Assembly (NCBI GenBank): GCA_947568835.1
Contig: OX387607.1
Coordinates: 16,419,701 to 16,483,700 of the forward strand
Direction of reading: 5' to 3'
Source of the DNA: Protonemura montana
Taxonomy: Eukaryota; Arthropoda; Insecta; Plecoptera; Nemouridae
Length of the DNA stretch: 64,000 bases
Part shown: positions 22,201 to 35,000 of the stretch, in pieces
Numbering within the stretch: position 1 is the first letter of the stretch
How the letters are laid out: each line of letters begins with the position of its first letter
Translations under genes and position numbers: made by a program
The notes under the pieces: model-generated
Database searches by the model: none
Told to the model about the DNA's origin: nothing
What the model saw: the letters and a program-made list of their open reading frames with translations, nothing else

Positions 22201-23678
22201 GCTCTAAACACACGCACGCGTCTACATTCTTTGGTACACGCGTGCCAATACTTTACTAATTAGAGCGTTGCTCCTAAACGTGACCGAACGGTCTGGCGTG
22301 ATGGTAACACCGGTCCTCGTGAGATCACCGAAGTTAAGCAACACTGCGCTGGGTCAAGTATTGGATGAGTGGCCATCATACACATGACCAGTTCTGTTCG
22401 GGAGAGAGGTTGGAGGGATGAAAGTTAAGCAACACTGCGCTGGGTCAAGTATTGGATGGGTGGCCATCATACACATGACCAGTTCTGTTCGGGAGAGAGG
22501 TTGGAGGGATGAAAGTTAGTACAGCAACTTCACTCGCCTTGCTTATCAACCTCTCAACAGCATGGATTTGTGGAGCAATCCTGTTGTTCGCGTTGTACCG
22601 TCCTTCGGAAGGGACGTTAAGCCGGTGGTCCCCTCGGTCTTCGACAGGAGTAAGCTACGTGCGGGCACCGGGTTTTCCCCGCTCTTTTCTAGGCTAGGTT
22701 AGGTTTATCAATATCCTCATCATCATCCACTCATTCACCAACGCCATTAGACCAGTGCCAACACCACAGATCAATCAATCCTAATTGTGAGTATATACCT
22801 AACCCTGTGTAGGATTACATAATTTGCCACCAACAACAATGCATTGCTCTTGCTTCTATTATGCATCTGCAGTTTACTAGGTCAGTTTTCGCAGCGGCAA
22901 GTCTAATTGTACGAACCGTAACAAAGCTCACTTCAATAAAGACCAGCGCGCGTGAAGAGCAACGTTCAGCCATGCATCGAAACGACTCAGCAACGCGGAA
23001 GCCCCAAGAACTTATTGTATCTAAAAACGCATACTCACACTTCTTGCTGTCAGATTTATCCTCCAGAATATCAACTTCAGACGCGATCTCGTCGATAAAC
23101 CGCGGGGAATATCGTCCATACTCGGTGACATCATCGGCGAACGCCACCTCGATTGCGTTCGACTTGAGGAACCGTTCTGTCTTGCGCAGCATGAACTTGA
23201 CGAACTGGTCCCACTCGGGTTCGTCTGCCCTCGCCGATCCCGAGAACTCGTACGGCTCCATATGCAAAGTGCGTAACTGCGAATGTGGCATGCGTACAAC
23301 GCGTGCGTTGTCGGTCAACACGTGCGAGTCCCTGCCGAAGAAGTCGTCGAGGGAGGCGAGAGCCCTGGATTTGAAACACTCTGCGAGGTCGCCGTTCAAA
23401 CACAACGAGTTAACCTTGGCCAAGTAGGGGTCCACGTCGATGCCAGTACCGAGACCGATCAAATCGAAGAGACTTTTCTCTTGACGGACTCCTCTTCCTT
23501 CGTTCGCAACGCCCCCGATCAGACCGTACTTGTTCGGCTCCGAAGCGTTGTTCAAAAACTTGAAGACGTCGCTCACCGTCTTGTCTGTCGACTCGAATTT
23601 GATTTTACTTGCACTTTCTTCTGTCTTGACGACCAACGCCACGCAGAGCAACACCGCGATTTTCACGCACGACGCCAT
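19285..23678 (-). CDS. Osiris protein D, three exons, 360 aa
   Basis: Model: exon 1 23678-23039 (donor GTGAGT), exon 2 21856-21577 (acceptor ATTTGCAG, donor GTAAGT), exon 3 19447-19285 (acceptor TTTTCCAG). Phases 1 and 2 agree at both junctions. The start at 23678 gives a signal peptide (MASCVKIAVLLCVALVVK); an in-frame upstream Met lacks one. Next come LFDLIGLGTGIDVDPYLAKV, the Cys pair CLNGDLAEC, RVVRMP and a long DUF1676 region. Exon 2 opens SRLRLKKLLIP and holds hydrophobic LVILKLFKLKLLLFLPLILG and FLALVIPGLIGFFKLCKPDL. Exon 3 reads HKNNYYNGNNYGRDADAKPT and ends GQQLAYQGYQQYQH, the Osiris terminal motif. Exon 3 lies in a different frame from the longest ORF there. Intron 1 holds a 5S-SINE and intron 2 another, in opposite orientation. 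Confidence 0.9.
19499..20157 (-). mobile_element. 5S-rRNA-headed SINE, copy 3 (head array only)
   Basis: On the minus strand the 5S-like head lies at 20157-20100 (reverse of CCGGTGTTTCCAACACGCC) and is followed by about seven 91-bp units down to about 19499. No body or AAT tail follows, so the copy is 3' truncated. It sits in intron 2 of Osiris D and ends about 50 bp from the last splice acceptor. Confidence 0.82.
22286..22780 (+). mobile_element. 5S-rRNA-headed SINE, copy 4
   Basis: Head GGTAACACCGGTCCTCGTGA, two promoter units (AGTTAAGC near 22331 and 22422), then the body from about 22512. The 3' part has a deletion: the GTGCC block joins directly to AACACCACAGATC, skipping the usual GTCGTTAAAC segment. 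It lies in intron 1 of Osiris D, antisense to the gene. Confidence 0.83.
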
Positions 23679-26654
23679 CTTGAATGTTTCTTCCCGTTCT
23701 ATTGGCAGCACCTGGTATTTGAACAGATTGGTTAGCGAATGTGCGAATCTACGGACGACCGTCAGCTGTTCTTGGCTCGCCCGCAGAAAGAGTTGTGCCG
23801 TTAGAAGTGGCACTGTATGATCCAACGAGCTCTGAAACGGGACTGAATCAGCTGTTTCTTAGCCGGGCAAGCTACATCGAACGCTAGTCGCCAGGTGGTG
23901 TTTTAAAACATTTTCTTTGATATTTAATCGATTTTAATATGAAAAAATAACGCGTTAATTAGTAAAACTATATTTTATGCACCAGCTGTTTTAGGAAGAT
24001 AAATGGAATATAATACTTTCTTAATCGGTGGTGAATCCTCTTGTTCTTTAGACTAATTGTCCCCCTTCGCCTGGCTAATCTTGCTGGACTATAGGCTATC
24101 TAGAAAGTTATCTATGACCATCTTCTTATTAACCTTGCGGCAGTGGCGAGACGGTGTGGTTTGTCTACTGGCAAAGTTTCTAGGTTAATGGTATATAGAT
24201 TCTGTGACAAAGTCATGGTAAGTCTTCTCATTGGTTCGGTATTCAATGTGCGGTGTTGAACAGATGGCAAGCGCCTGGCGTCGGCCGCGGAAAGTGACCG
24301 CCGTCGTCTCACTTATCATGCGAGAATCTTAGAGAAGAGTTGACCCAGTAAGCGGTCGGTCACGTGACTGGTCTGGGTGGAGCTAGGGCAGTGTTTTGAA
24401 AGTGCATTTACAGAGTAGACGCTCTTTATATGTGCATTTTAGAATGGAAAAGAAAATGAAAAGACCGCATTGACGTTGGATGTTAAGTTTTTAATTATGT
24501 ACAGTTGTATTAGATGATAGCTTGAATAGGTATGATGGGTTTTTGTATAGGAATTCGGTTATGGATGGATCAGCAAAATTATCTAGATTGTCGTTGGAAA
24601 AGTGTATTAACTTGTATCATAAAATGGTGCTACTACAGTAGAGTTAGTCTAGAACTGAATAAGGTTAAATGTTTTTTAAAAAATAGGTAAAAGGGAGAGA
24701 TTAGCAAGCTAGTTTTGTGATTTGGGTTATAGGATTCTACCAGGAATCGAATAAACTAAAGCATAAAAGAGCTAAGAAATCCACACCACATAACATAGAA
24801 ACTAGTTTCCAAAGTTTGAGATAATCTTTCCTGTTCCACGGTTTATACCTTGGATATTAAAGATGATTTTGTCACTCACCAATTCGTCTTCTTCAGCTGA
24901 GTTAGGTCCACGTGTTGACTCCTTTCTGTAGAAGGAGAAGTTAAGACACGACTACAAGACGGCGATCTCCTTCAAACGGAGTCCCAACTTGATATGTCTC
25001 GAAATGTCTACAACTTTCGGCTATATACCTAGTCTAGGTCCTGCTTCGAGGAACTACGTAGGCCAACTATTACTTAACCCAAGGGTGGGAGTGAAATGCG
25101 ATGAAGACAACATCAAGGGTTAGGTAAGGCGGTGAGAGACAACGATATTATCAAACTGTTCGAAGGTGGAATTACCCCGCGATGGGGAAAACACTTTCTT
25201 ATTACGAAGCAGTGAAAGTGAATTGAACCAAAACATGATCCGGTAAAGTTACATTGAACTTGCCGCTGATTTGACTCGACGATGAGTCGCCGCCGAACAA
25301 AGGTTTGACAGGCAATGTCTTAATTTGTTTGTGTAGAGCTGTTTTTTTTTTTTGGGAGATTTTGTTATTTTTTGAGCGATCAATGTGGCTGGACATTCTG
25401 ATTCAGGAGATTTCAATGCACGTTCGTTTTCATTGGCAAACGATTTGATAAACGCGGTCAAAATATGGTTTTATAAAATTTATAAGAACACTAAAATGGC
25501 AGCAAAGAATATTAAAATTGTATCATTTTTATATAAAATCGAGTATTTTGTTACTGCACATTGTCTCGTTTCCAAGAAAATCAACCCGTTCTGTTGTCTC
25601 TCATTTGTTCGGGACATTAAACTCCTATTGAATCACAAAGGTAAATTAGTTTATTTTTTCATAAATATTTCTTTATCAAAAGGGTAGCAAACTTTTAAAC
25701 GGCGTAAAAAATTATAAAATGATCTGCCAAATCATTTATCTTCGTCTATTTCATGCGCATTTTGCCAAAACCTATTCCTTCATACATCTTTGTCCATCCA
25801 GCTTTCATCTCTTCTATTTCATACAATTTTTCTCCGCTTTCCACTTCACCTACTTCCACTTTATCCATCCATCTTCATCTTGGTCTTCCTCTCCTCAATT
25901 CTCTCACAAATCCAAGCTTAAAATATTTTCTGGCAATCTTTCTTCCCCCAGTTCCTTAACTTCTTCAAACAATTTCAGTCTTTCTTTCCCAATTCTAAAT
26001 CCCAGCCTCTCTAGATTTACTCGTATCAGCAAAACCTTGCTCTTTAATCTCTTATCCCCAACGATATTCGATGGTAAATCAAAGGTTACCACCTAAACGA
26101 TACCAAACAATGCTAAAACATTTTGTCCATCTTTGGGCCGAATCGAACCTGTTTAGAATTTCCTCTCACGTCAACAAGTGTAGGCGTTACACCGGAAACA
26201 CGGAAGTCGTTGTGCGAGGGGGAGGGGGGCGGACTTCACGTTTATGACCTCACCCACGCGACAGGGTGAAAGTTTTCTGACAGCACCCAGCGCTTACTCT
26301 CCTGGCTGCCGGTCATCATCTTGAAATGATCTCAGCTCTAATCTTAATCTTGGGTTTCTCCTGATGGAAGCATCCATGGTGAACGACCTGCAGTGTCAAT
26401 GCACTTTTAATTGGTGCAACCACATGGTTCTTAATGCACCTGATGCAATTAGTGTGCATTTTGTGGCTCATACGGTGAATTATATGCGGATTTTAGATGA
26501 AGAATGGAACTCGCTGATGTGTATTATGCAATGAAAGTCAGTGACCGAAAAGATTTTAGTTTGGATATTATTTTCCGTTTTTGTTTTAATCTCTTTGTTG
26601 TTGTTTATAATTCACATTGCGGTCTCTGTATCAAAATCAGGAGTTCAAGGGGAT
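23679..26654. other. Intergenic region upstream of Osiris D
   Basis: Holds the Osiris D promoter region (no strong TATA box; only AAATACC-like on the minus strand). A pyrimidine-rich plus-strand stretch at 25780-25950 gives fortuitous ORFs, and a G-rich run lies near 26216-26232. No gene recognised. Confidence 0.45.
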
Positions 26655-27456
26655 TGATTATGATGGTTATTGGTGTTTAACGACGCACTGTTTTGACAAC
26701 GGGTCATGTGGCACTGGTCGAATGGCGTCTGTGAATGAGTGGATGATGATGAGGATGATGATAAACCTAACCGAGCCTAGAAAGGAGGAGGGGAAACCCG
26801 GTGTCGGCACGTAGCCTACTCCTGTCGAAGACCAAGGGGACCACCGGCTTAACGTCCCTTCCGAAGGACGGTACAACACGAACAACAGGATTCCTCCACA
26901 AATCCATGCTGTCGAGAGGTTGATAAGCAAGGCGAGTGAAGTTGCTGTACTAACTATCATTCCTCCAACCTCTCTCCCGAACAGAACTGGTCATGTGTAT
27001 GATGGTCACCCATCCAATACATGACTCAGCGCAGTGTTGCTTAACTTTCATCCCTCCAACCTCTCTCCCGAACAGAACTGGTCATGTGTATGATGGTCAC
27101 CCATCCAATACCAGACTCAGCGCAGTGTTGCTTAACTTTCATCCCTCCAACCTCTCTCCCAAACAGAACTGGTCATGTGTATGATGGTAACCTCTCCAAT
27201 ACCTAACCCAGCGCAGTGTTGCTTAACTTTCATCCCTCCAACCTCTCTCCCGAACAGAACTGGTCATGTGTATGATGGTCACCCATCCAATACCCGACCC
27301 AGCGCAGTGTTGCTTAACTTTCATCCCTCCAACCTCTCTCCCGAACAGAACTGGTCATGTGTATGATGGTCACCCATCCAATACCCGACCCAGCGCAGTG
27401 TTGCTTAACTCCAGTGATCTTATATGGACCGGTGTTTCCAATACGCTAAACAGTTC
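26655..27456 (-). mobile_element. 5S-rRNA-headed SINE, copy 5 (near full length)
   Basis: Minus-strand copy: head at 27456-27400 (reverse of GGACCGGTGTTTCCAATACG), five 91-bp units, body 26955-26690, then the GTGTTTAACGACGCACTG block (reverse of the common 3' end). The open frame 26960-26667 is the recurring body ORF, not a host gene. Confidence 0.88.
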
Positions 27457-27764
27457 GGTGTCAAATTGAAATTGGGTAAGATTTGATTGTTAGCTCATAG
27501 CCGTCGATCATAAATCTTGTTCACGTAACATTTGAAGTCAGAAAAACCCATTCTTATTCGGGTCACTTTAAGATTCCTAGAAATTCGAAGCGCGAATTCG
27601 CAAGAAGCTGTTTGTGATTTCCAAGCGCTAATTTATGTAAATTTGTCTAGGTTTGTTGTAAATGAAATAAACGCGTTGATTTAACAGTTTTATGTTGTCC
27701 GTTTATTAGAGTGGATACTCACACAGACAAGAAAATAACAACCATACATCAGCAAACATTCAAA

Positions 27765-27800
<36 letters not shown>

Positions 27801-29008
27801 AAATAGGTTAGTTCAATAACTAGACACTTGATTTAATCGCAGGTAAAAACTGCTCGAGTTACGACCCAACAATCGATTGCTAAAATCAGTCACATGTTTT
27901 ATTTTAAACAAATGAAACGCATGACGAAGTTGTGCAAGTTTTTGCGGTGGAGGTGCCGGGTTCGCCGGTCAATTTTTCATAGAAATATTTCCAGAATTTG
28001 TCGTAAAAGTCAGATATTGTCTGCCATTTTGGTTATTGCGCGTTCGGCGGGGGGTCGAATTTTTCGAAACCGATCGAGCAAAAATCTCGTTTTTTCAAAA
28101 CATTGGCGCGTTTCTAGAAAGATTTTGTCGGAAGTTTCTTCTCCCGAAACTTTTCCAGGCAGCAAAAAAAAAAAAAAAAAAATAGTGTAGTGATTGGTAT
28201 TTAAAATGGCTTATTTCTGCAAGAAATTTTAAAGAAAATCATCTTTGAATCTGTCTCCGGTCATCGACTAAAAGATTTCCACCCCCAAACCCCGACCTAA
28301 CCAAAAGTTCATCAACACAAGACTTAAAAAAGCCATCAAGGCACAGAATTTCATCAAAATTTCTCTAAAATCCCAGAAATTCATCGCAATATCATTTTGT
28401 TTAAGTCTAGAATCGCGCCTGGTTTAATTTTATTGACCAGAAGCCTCGAAGCAGGAGTTTTAAACACATAACCAAGTCAAGTCCACGTGGACCACGTTCA
28501 GTACTCGAGGACCGATCTGTGAACCTACTGGTCACTGAACTTCATGGCATTGAGTTTATAGTCATTCAGAAACGCAGCGCTAATATTCACATGTATGCCA
28601 CGAAAATTGCCTTCATTTCAAAACGTCAAAAAAAGAAGGTTTCTGCTGCAGATTCACCGTCATTTCGAATGTAAAAAAATTTAGTTTCGTTATTTCTCGC
28701 AGATTACTCGCATTTGAGACCGATTTATATCTTTAATTATGATATCTTAACGGTTTATATCGATATTTTTGTGTCTTTATTATAGATTTGTGTGGATTTT
28801 TGTTTTTTAATGACGGCTTTTAATTCCACAACTGTTAACACGAGCTGCCGGCCTCGTTTGCTCGACAGAACGTTTTATATTAGCGCTGTGACTTTGAATT
28901 AAACGTGAATATATCAAACCAACCAAAATACGCATATAAAAGTTCATTTTTTAAACTCCTGTCTTTTAAGATTCTGGTCAAACCGCTCCCCTTTCTGTGC
29001 ACCCCTGA
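27457..29008. other. Intergenic, 3' of Osiris F
   Basis: AT-rich. Contains the AAAT microsatellite at 27762-27805 and a poly-A run at about 28163-28180. No gene recognised. Confidence 0.45.
27762..27805. repeat. (AAAT)n microsatellite
   Basis: About ten AAAT units with one interruption. Confidence 0.95.
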
Positions 29009-32000
29009 TCAGCTAGACGCCATCTTGGATTCCTCCACCTGAACACTCTGTTCCTTGTCTTGCATCTGTCTTGCCAGCCTCCTGGCCTGGACCAGTTTGT
29101 TGATATCGTTGTATGTTTTGATCATTGGAGGGTGTGCCGAGTTCGATCCCATGCTACACTTTGGATGCAGCTGGAAGCAATCCTGTTCGTCCTGACCATC
29201 CTTAGCGGCTTTCATGTACCGGAAGAAACGCAGGATGTCCGGGTTGTCGGAAGTTGGCTTGCGTAGCTCGTTCAGTTCACTGGAATAAAAATAAATGACA
29301 TAAACGAATGGAAAGAAATGGAAAGAAATAAAGGATGTACAAGATAAAACACACGTTTTAAGCTAGGTAAACCGAAACTAACAATTTTAGAAAAAGGACC
29401 TTTTTACGCAGGAGGCTTATTTGATAACAACCTCCCAAAAGTCATCCAAAAGAGAGAAAATGAAGATTTAAAAAAATGTCTATATATAATAGACAAATAT
29501 TCATAATATAAAATAAAATATAATATATTCATAATATTGATGAATTCCTTGCACCAACAATGTGTAACTAGTTAGTAGTACCTATTAGTAAGTGTATGTA
29601 CGTAATTCACAGAGTTTCCACAATGCAGTGACCCCGAGTGACATAAGCGGCAAATTTAAAATAAAATAGATGGGGGTACTTTTGGTTGTGGTCCCATGAG
29701 AGGCTTTACATTTGAAACCAAAATGCCCACTTTCTCAAAATCTTAAGCGGCCGTAGGCAGCGGGTACTGCTAGTTAGATATTATTTTCACAATCTTGACT
29801 TTCCTGTAAGACACAGTGTGTGTTATTTATGGAATAAAAACCTATTATACCAATTACTGTTGGTAAAGTAAAGGGGTCAGCAAAACTTTGAAAGACAAAT
29901 CAGAATTGGAAGAAGAACTTAAAAGATAAACTGCAAGGCCAGTTCATAGTAACAAATATTTTCACTTTACGGTCGCTTCAATCTTTGCCTGTGGTAGCCA
30001 ATCATATTCACAATTCTTTTGTTGGTTACTGGTTACCGTTATTTTTTGCTAGTATATTCGTTTAAAAATTAATCCAAAAACGTGTCCTCGTTGTACCTGT
30101 ATTCTTTCCGATGTTCTTAATTGCAAGACGTTTTATTTCGAGTTGAATCTGCTGAGCGTGCAGATTCAATTCCTCGAGAGTGCCAATTGTGAAGCCTTTT
30201 GTATCGAAATCAATCCAAAACTTGCAGGCTTTGCGATTTAGAATTCAAGTTAACATCTGACTTCTTTTGTGTGCGGCATTCTGAATGACCGCTAGCATTT
30301 TGATGATCAACTGTTCAAAGCAATTATCAAACTGATATAAAAATAAACTAGCCCGTGGCATGCAGCTTTCTAAATGTCTATTCACAAACGTGAAGCGAGT
30401 GTTTAACTCAGTGACATCTTGAGTTTATTGCGAAGACGTTTTGAGATGAATGGACCGCTAGACCCGTGTAATGCGTCTGTAAAACACACTTAAAAACTTC
30501 CCGAAATAATCAGGTTTTGTGATTGATGACCATCTCATGTCCCTCGAATTAGCTGAGTCTGTCAAACTGTGTGCTAGACTTGCCAACGCTCCATCACAGA
30601 TGATGGCCACTTCTTGAAAGTGCATACCAAACGGTTTGGCGTGTTGGAAACACCGGTTCTCGTTAGATCACCGAAGTTAAGTAACACTGTGCTGGGTCAG
30701 GTATTGGATGGGTGACCATCATACACATGACCAGTTCTGTTTGGGAGAGAGGTTGGAGGGATGAAAGTTAAGCAACACTGCGCTGGGTCAGGTATTGGAT
30801 GGGTGACCATCATACACATGGCCAGTTCTGTTCGGAAGAGAGGTTGGAGGGATGAAAGTTAAGCGACACTGCGCTGGGTCAGGTATTGGATGGGTGACCA
30901 TCATACACATGACCAGTTCTGTTTGGGTGAGAGGTTGGAGGGATGAAAGTTAGTACAGCAACTTCACTCGCCTTGCTTATCAACCTCTCGACAGTATGGA
31001 TTTGTGGAGGAATCCTGTTGTTCGCGTTGTACCGTCCTTCGGAAGGGACGTTAAGCCGGTGGTCCCCTTGGTGCTCTTCGACAGGAGTAGGCTACGTGCC
31101 GGCACCGGGTTTCCCCTCCTCCCTTCTAGGCTAGGTTAGGTTCATCATCATCCACTCAATCACCGATGCCATTAGACCAGTGCCGCATGGACAGATATCA
31201 AAACAGTGCGTCGTTAAACACCACAAATAATAATAATTAAAAGTGCGTCTCTATATTTCTTAAGATTTTTGTATTGCATTTTAGCAAAAATTTTTGAAAA
31301 ATGGACTGCAATTTTGCCCGTTCAAATACAGCTAATCGGCAAGTCACAAAGTTACAAAGCCTATTGTTTGCTATTCATCTTCACTGCTCGATTGCAAATC
31401 GATCCGACGCAAATAGCGGTGCAATTTGATGAAGCCAATTTGAAAACCAGCTCTCAATCAAAATCAAGATATCAATCAATAAAGCAACTGATTCCTACTG
31501 TTCTTAATTATATATTTATATCAATTTTAATTTGAGCCAAGATGCTGTATTTGTTTTCTTCTAATTCGTTCGGTCATGCCCCGGACTGTGGCTAGCAATT
31601 CCGTTCATCTAATCTCTTCAAGTTCAGGTTCGCATCTCGGTAATCACAGTGCTACGAAGCAGAGACATTTCTGTCTTGACCGGTGCCTAATGCAATACAA
31701 TTAATACAATTACATCTACATAATCACGCTATCAACTAACATTAATCATTATTTCGTGGCGAGCTAAGTTTTAAACCACAACGAATTCTGTCCCGGCCCA
31801 TAACTGATTTTTTAATTGCCTGCATAAAAAGAAGTACACTCAAGCTAAAAATATAATTACAGGTGGGTTGACTTTGTGCACGCAAGTATACCACGATAAA
31901 AATAATTATAGCCATGTAGGCTAATAGGCCGGTTCTATTGGTGACAGCACCGTACATCCTATGTCTCTGGTGAAATAACCATTTGTCATGCACATTTATG

Positions 32001-35000
32001 ACTTTGGCACATTACCAAGTTTCCCAAAATGTTCGCTTTAATTTCGTGTTATCTGATAAAGTCGATATTAAATGATAAGAAAGTGGTGCTAAGCTGGTTT
32101 CCATGTCGTCCGATCAGCACAAAACGCAAGCAATCCGTAAAATCGATGCAATTTCAAACATCCTGACCAATAACCTACTAATGCAGAGATGTGTTCGCAT
32201 TGTACCGCGTTGTACCGTGTTGTACCGTATTGCACCGTGTTGCACCGCGTTGTACCGCTCAGTAATTGTCACGTGCAAATCGCTGACGATCCGGTCTCAG
32301 ATTCCAATCATGTACCAGTCATTAAACCTGATTGGTCAACGTTTGGCTCTTGACCTTGTGCCCGGTTATTCGCAAATGGTTTCCCTATTGTTCGCGTATG
32401 TCACGAATGTAAAAGTGATTAGTCTTTACCAAATCGAGCCGCTTTCTGCAAGCTTAGCCCAAATAAACTGGATAATTACTTTGCGAAAATCCCTTCTAAC
32501 TCGTTCATCAGTCTACTTTACAACAAAAAAAAAACACGGTAAATTAAGCATTTTATTGGTGTATTCTCTCAAGTAAATTCGCACCTGCTGATATTTTAAG
32601 CATTGTTCAATACCGAGATCAAGGTCCGGTTACCTATCTTAACTTTTTTAACTGGGCCATTTCATACCTTGCCACCTAGAAACAGATCTCCCACTCAGTA
32701 ATTGTGTCCCCACATGAAAGCGATTTCAATCATAACGCACTCCACGTTCTAACCTATATCAGATGTCTCTGTGACACACATGACCAGTTCTGTTCGGGAG
32801 AGAGGTTGGAGGGATGAAAGTTAAGCAATACTGCGCTGGGTCAGGTATTGGATGGGTGACCATCATACACATGACCAGTTCTGTCCGGGAGAGAGGTTGG
32901 AAAGATGAAAGTTAAGCAACACTGCACTGCGTCGAGTATTGGATGGGTGACCATCATACACATGACCAGTTTTGTTTGGGAGAGAGGTTGGAGGGATGAA
33001 AGTTAAGCAACACTGCGCTGGGTCAGGTATTGGATGGGTGACCATCATACACATGACCAGTTCTGTTCGGGAGAGAGGTTGGAGGGATGAAAGTTAGTAC
33101 AGCAACTTCACTCGCCTTGCTTATCAACCTCTCGACAGCATGGATTTGTGGAGGAATCCTGTTGTTCGCGTTGTACCGTCCTTCGGAAGGGACGTTAAGC
33201 CGGTGGTCCCCTTGGTCTTCGACAGGAGTAGGCTACGTGCCGGCACCAAGTTTCCCCTCATCCCTTCTAGGCTAGGTTAGGTTCATCTTCATCCTCTCTT
33301 TCACCGACGCCATTAGACCAGTGCCGCATGGCACGTTGTCAAAACAGTGCGTCGTTAAACACCACAAATAATAATAATCAACGTTATAACAGCAAGATCT
33401 GTGACGAGTCACCTTGCACCTAACACTACCTAGCTCCAGGTGTAGCATCTTAAGACTGGCTCGGTGTGGTCATCGGAATGCCCGGCACATCGACATACCG
33501 GCTGTAGTCGTCATCCTTTGACCTAGATAGAGAGACGTCTTGGGAGTCGTCGCTTAAATTAACACCAGCCTTTAGAGGCTCGGCTATTGCCTTGTTAGTT
33601 TTTTGCGTCTCAGGAATGCTACTTCCGGTCGGACTTGTGTCGGGTTTCCGGGTTTTCTCGTCGCTAAGTTGTGACTGTTCCTTGAAGAGCGATCTTCTTT
33701 AACTCGGTTGTCCAAAACCACACCTTGCGGCATTCGTATATAAATGGCATCAAATAATTTGCAATTATATTTGTATATTTGTAGAAATCCAACCAGCGAC
33801 GTTGTATTATTGTTCTTTCTCGTCTCTGAACGCAAAAACAATGAATAATCAATAAAATACGCGTATATATTTAAATGTCATTACAGACATTTTGCCCTCA
33901 TCGATTTCGACGCGATTATTTCTACCAATATTTGGCAGCGTTACTTCCCACGCCGCGAGCTCCAAAGAGAAAAAAAAACAAACTCCGTTATTGCCGCGCT
34001 AATCACATCCGAAAAAGGCTGTAGACATAAATATATAATCAAAACAATATTAGCCAACCCACTGATATGTAATGAACCCAGACTTCCTGACGCCCATCAC
34101 TTTGCCATCTCCAAGTTGGCATGGTTGGCATTCAGATAGAGCATAGGATCCAGCCAGCTGATCTCAAATAACCTGGATAGAACATAGGATCCAGCCAGCT
34201 GATCTCAAATAACCTGGATAAAGCATAGGATCCAGCCAGCTGATCTCAAATAACCTGGATAGAGCATAGGATCCAGCCAGCTGATCTCAAATAACCTGGA
34301 TAGAGCATAGGATCCAGCCAGCTGATCTCAAATAACCTGGATAGAGCATAGGATCCAGTCAGCTGATCTCAAATAACCTGAATAGAGGATCCCGCCAGCT
34401 GATCTCAAATAACCTGGATAGAACATAGGATCTGGCCAGCTGATCTCAAATAACCTGGATAGAGCATAGGATTCAGCCAGCTGATCTCAAATAACCTGGA
34501 TAGAGCATAGGATCCAGCCAGCTGATCTCAAATAACCTGGATAGAACATAGGATCCAGCCAGCTGATCTCAAATAACACGAATACCATGTAAACATCTGA
34601 AGAAAACACTTATAACGGCACAGGCTTTTGGCAGGGACTCCCAAGATGGCGGCCTTGGCTTCAAGGTTTTATCCCGATTATTTGAGACTGGTGTCCGCAC
34701 CCCTCGTGACTCACCGGCTGAGTTGAGCCGAGACCAGATTGCTGTACGGCGCGAACTTTGCCGGGTTCCTGTACATGGAGCAGACCAGACGTTCCCTGCA
34801 TTCCTCGTGGTCGTAACCCAGTTGCTTGTAGACGCTGTCCAGTCTGGACAACAGCGGGCTGTAGAACGGGTCGTAGTTGGTCAGCAGCAGCGACGACGAG
34901 GGTATGTTGTGGAACACTTTGTAGTCCTGCTTCGCCGTCTGGTGGCGCTGGTAGTAGTTGGTGTTCGCATTGTCGTTGCTTGCGATGCTAACCTTGGCTG

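Noticed and set aside
22861..23820. Plus-strand ORFs over Osiris D exon 1
   Set aside because: Shadows of the minus-strand coding exon, which has the signal peptide, Cys pair and proper splice donor.
24840..24990. Possible 5' UTR exon with GTGAGT donor on the minus strand, upstream of Osiris D
   Set aside because: Only a donor-like motif is seen; no acceptor partner or coding frame could be tied to it.
25719..26096. 125-codon plus-strand ORF
   Set aside because: Ser/Phe/Pro-rich composition from a pyrimidine-rich stretch; no domain or splice context.
32103..32576. 157-codon plus-strand ORF
   Set aside because: Partly made of a 10-bp tandem repeat; the rest has no recognisable feature.
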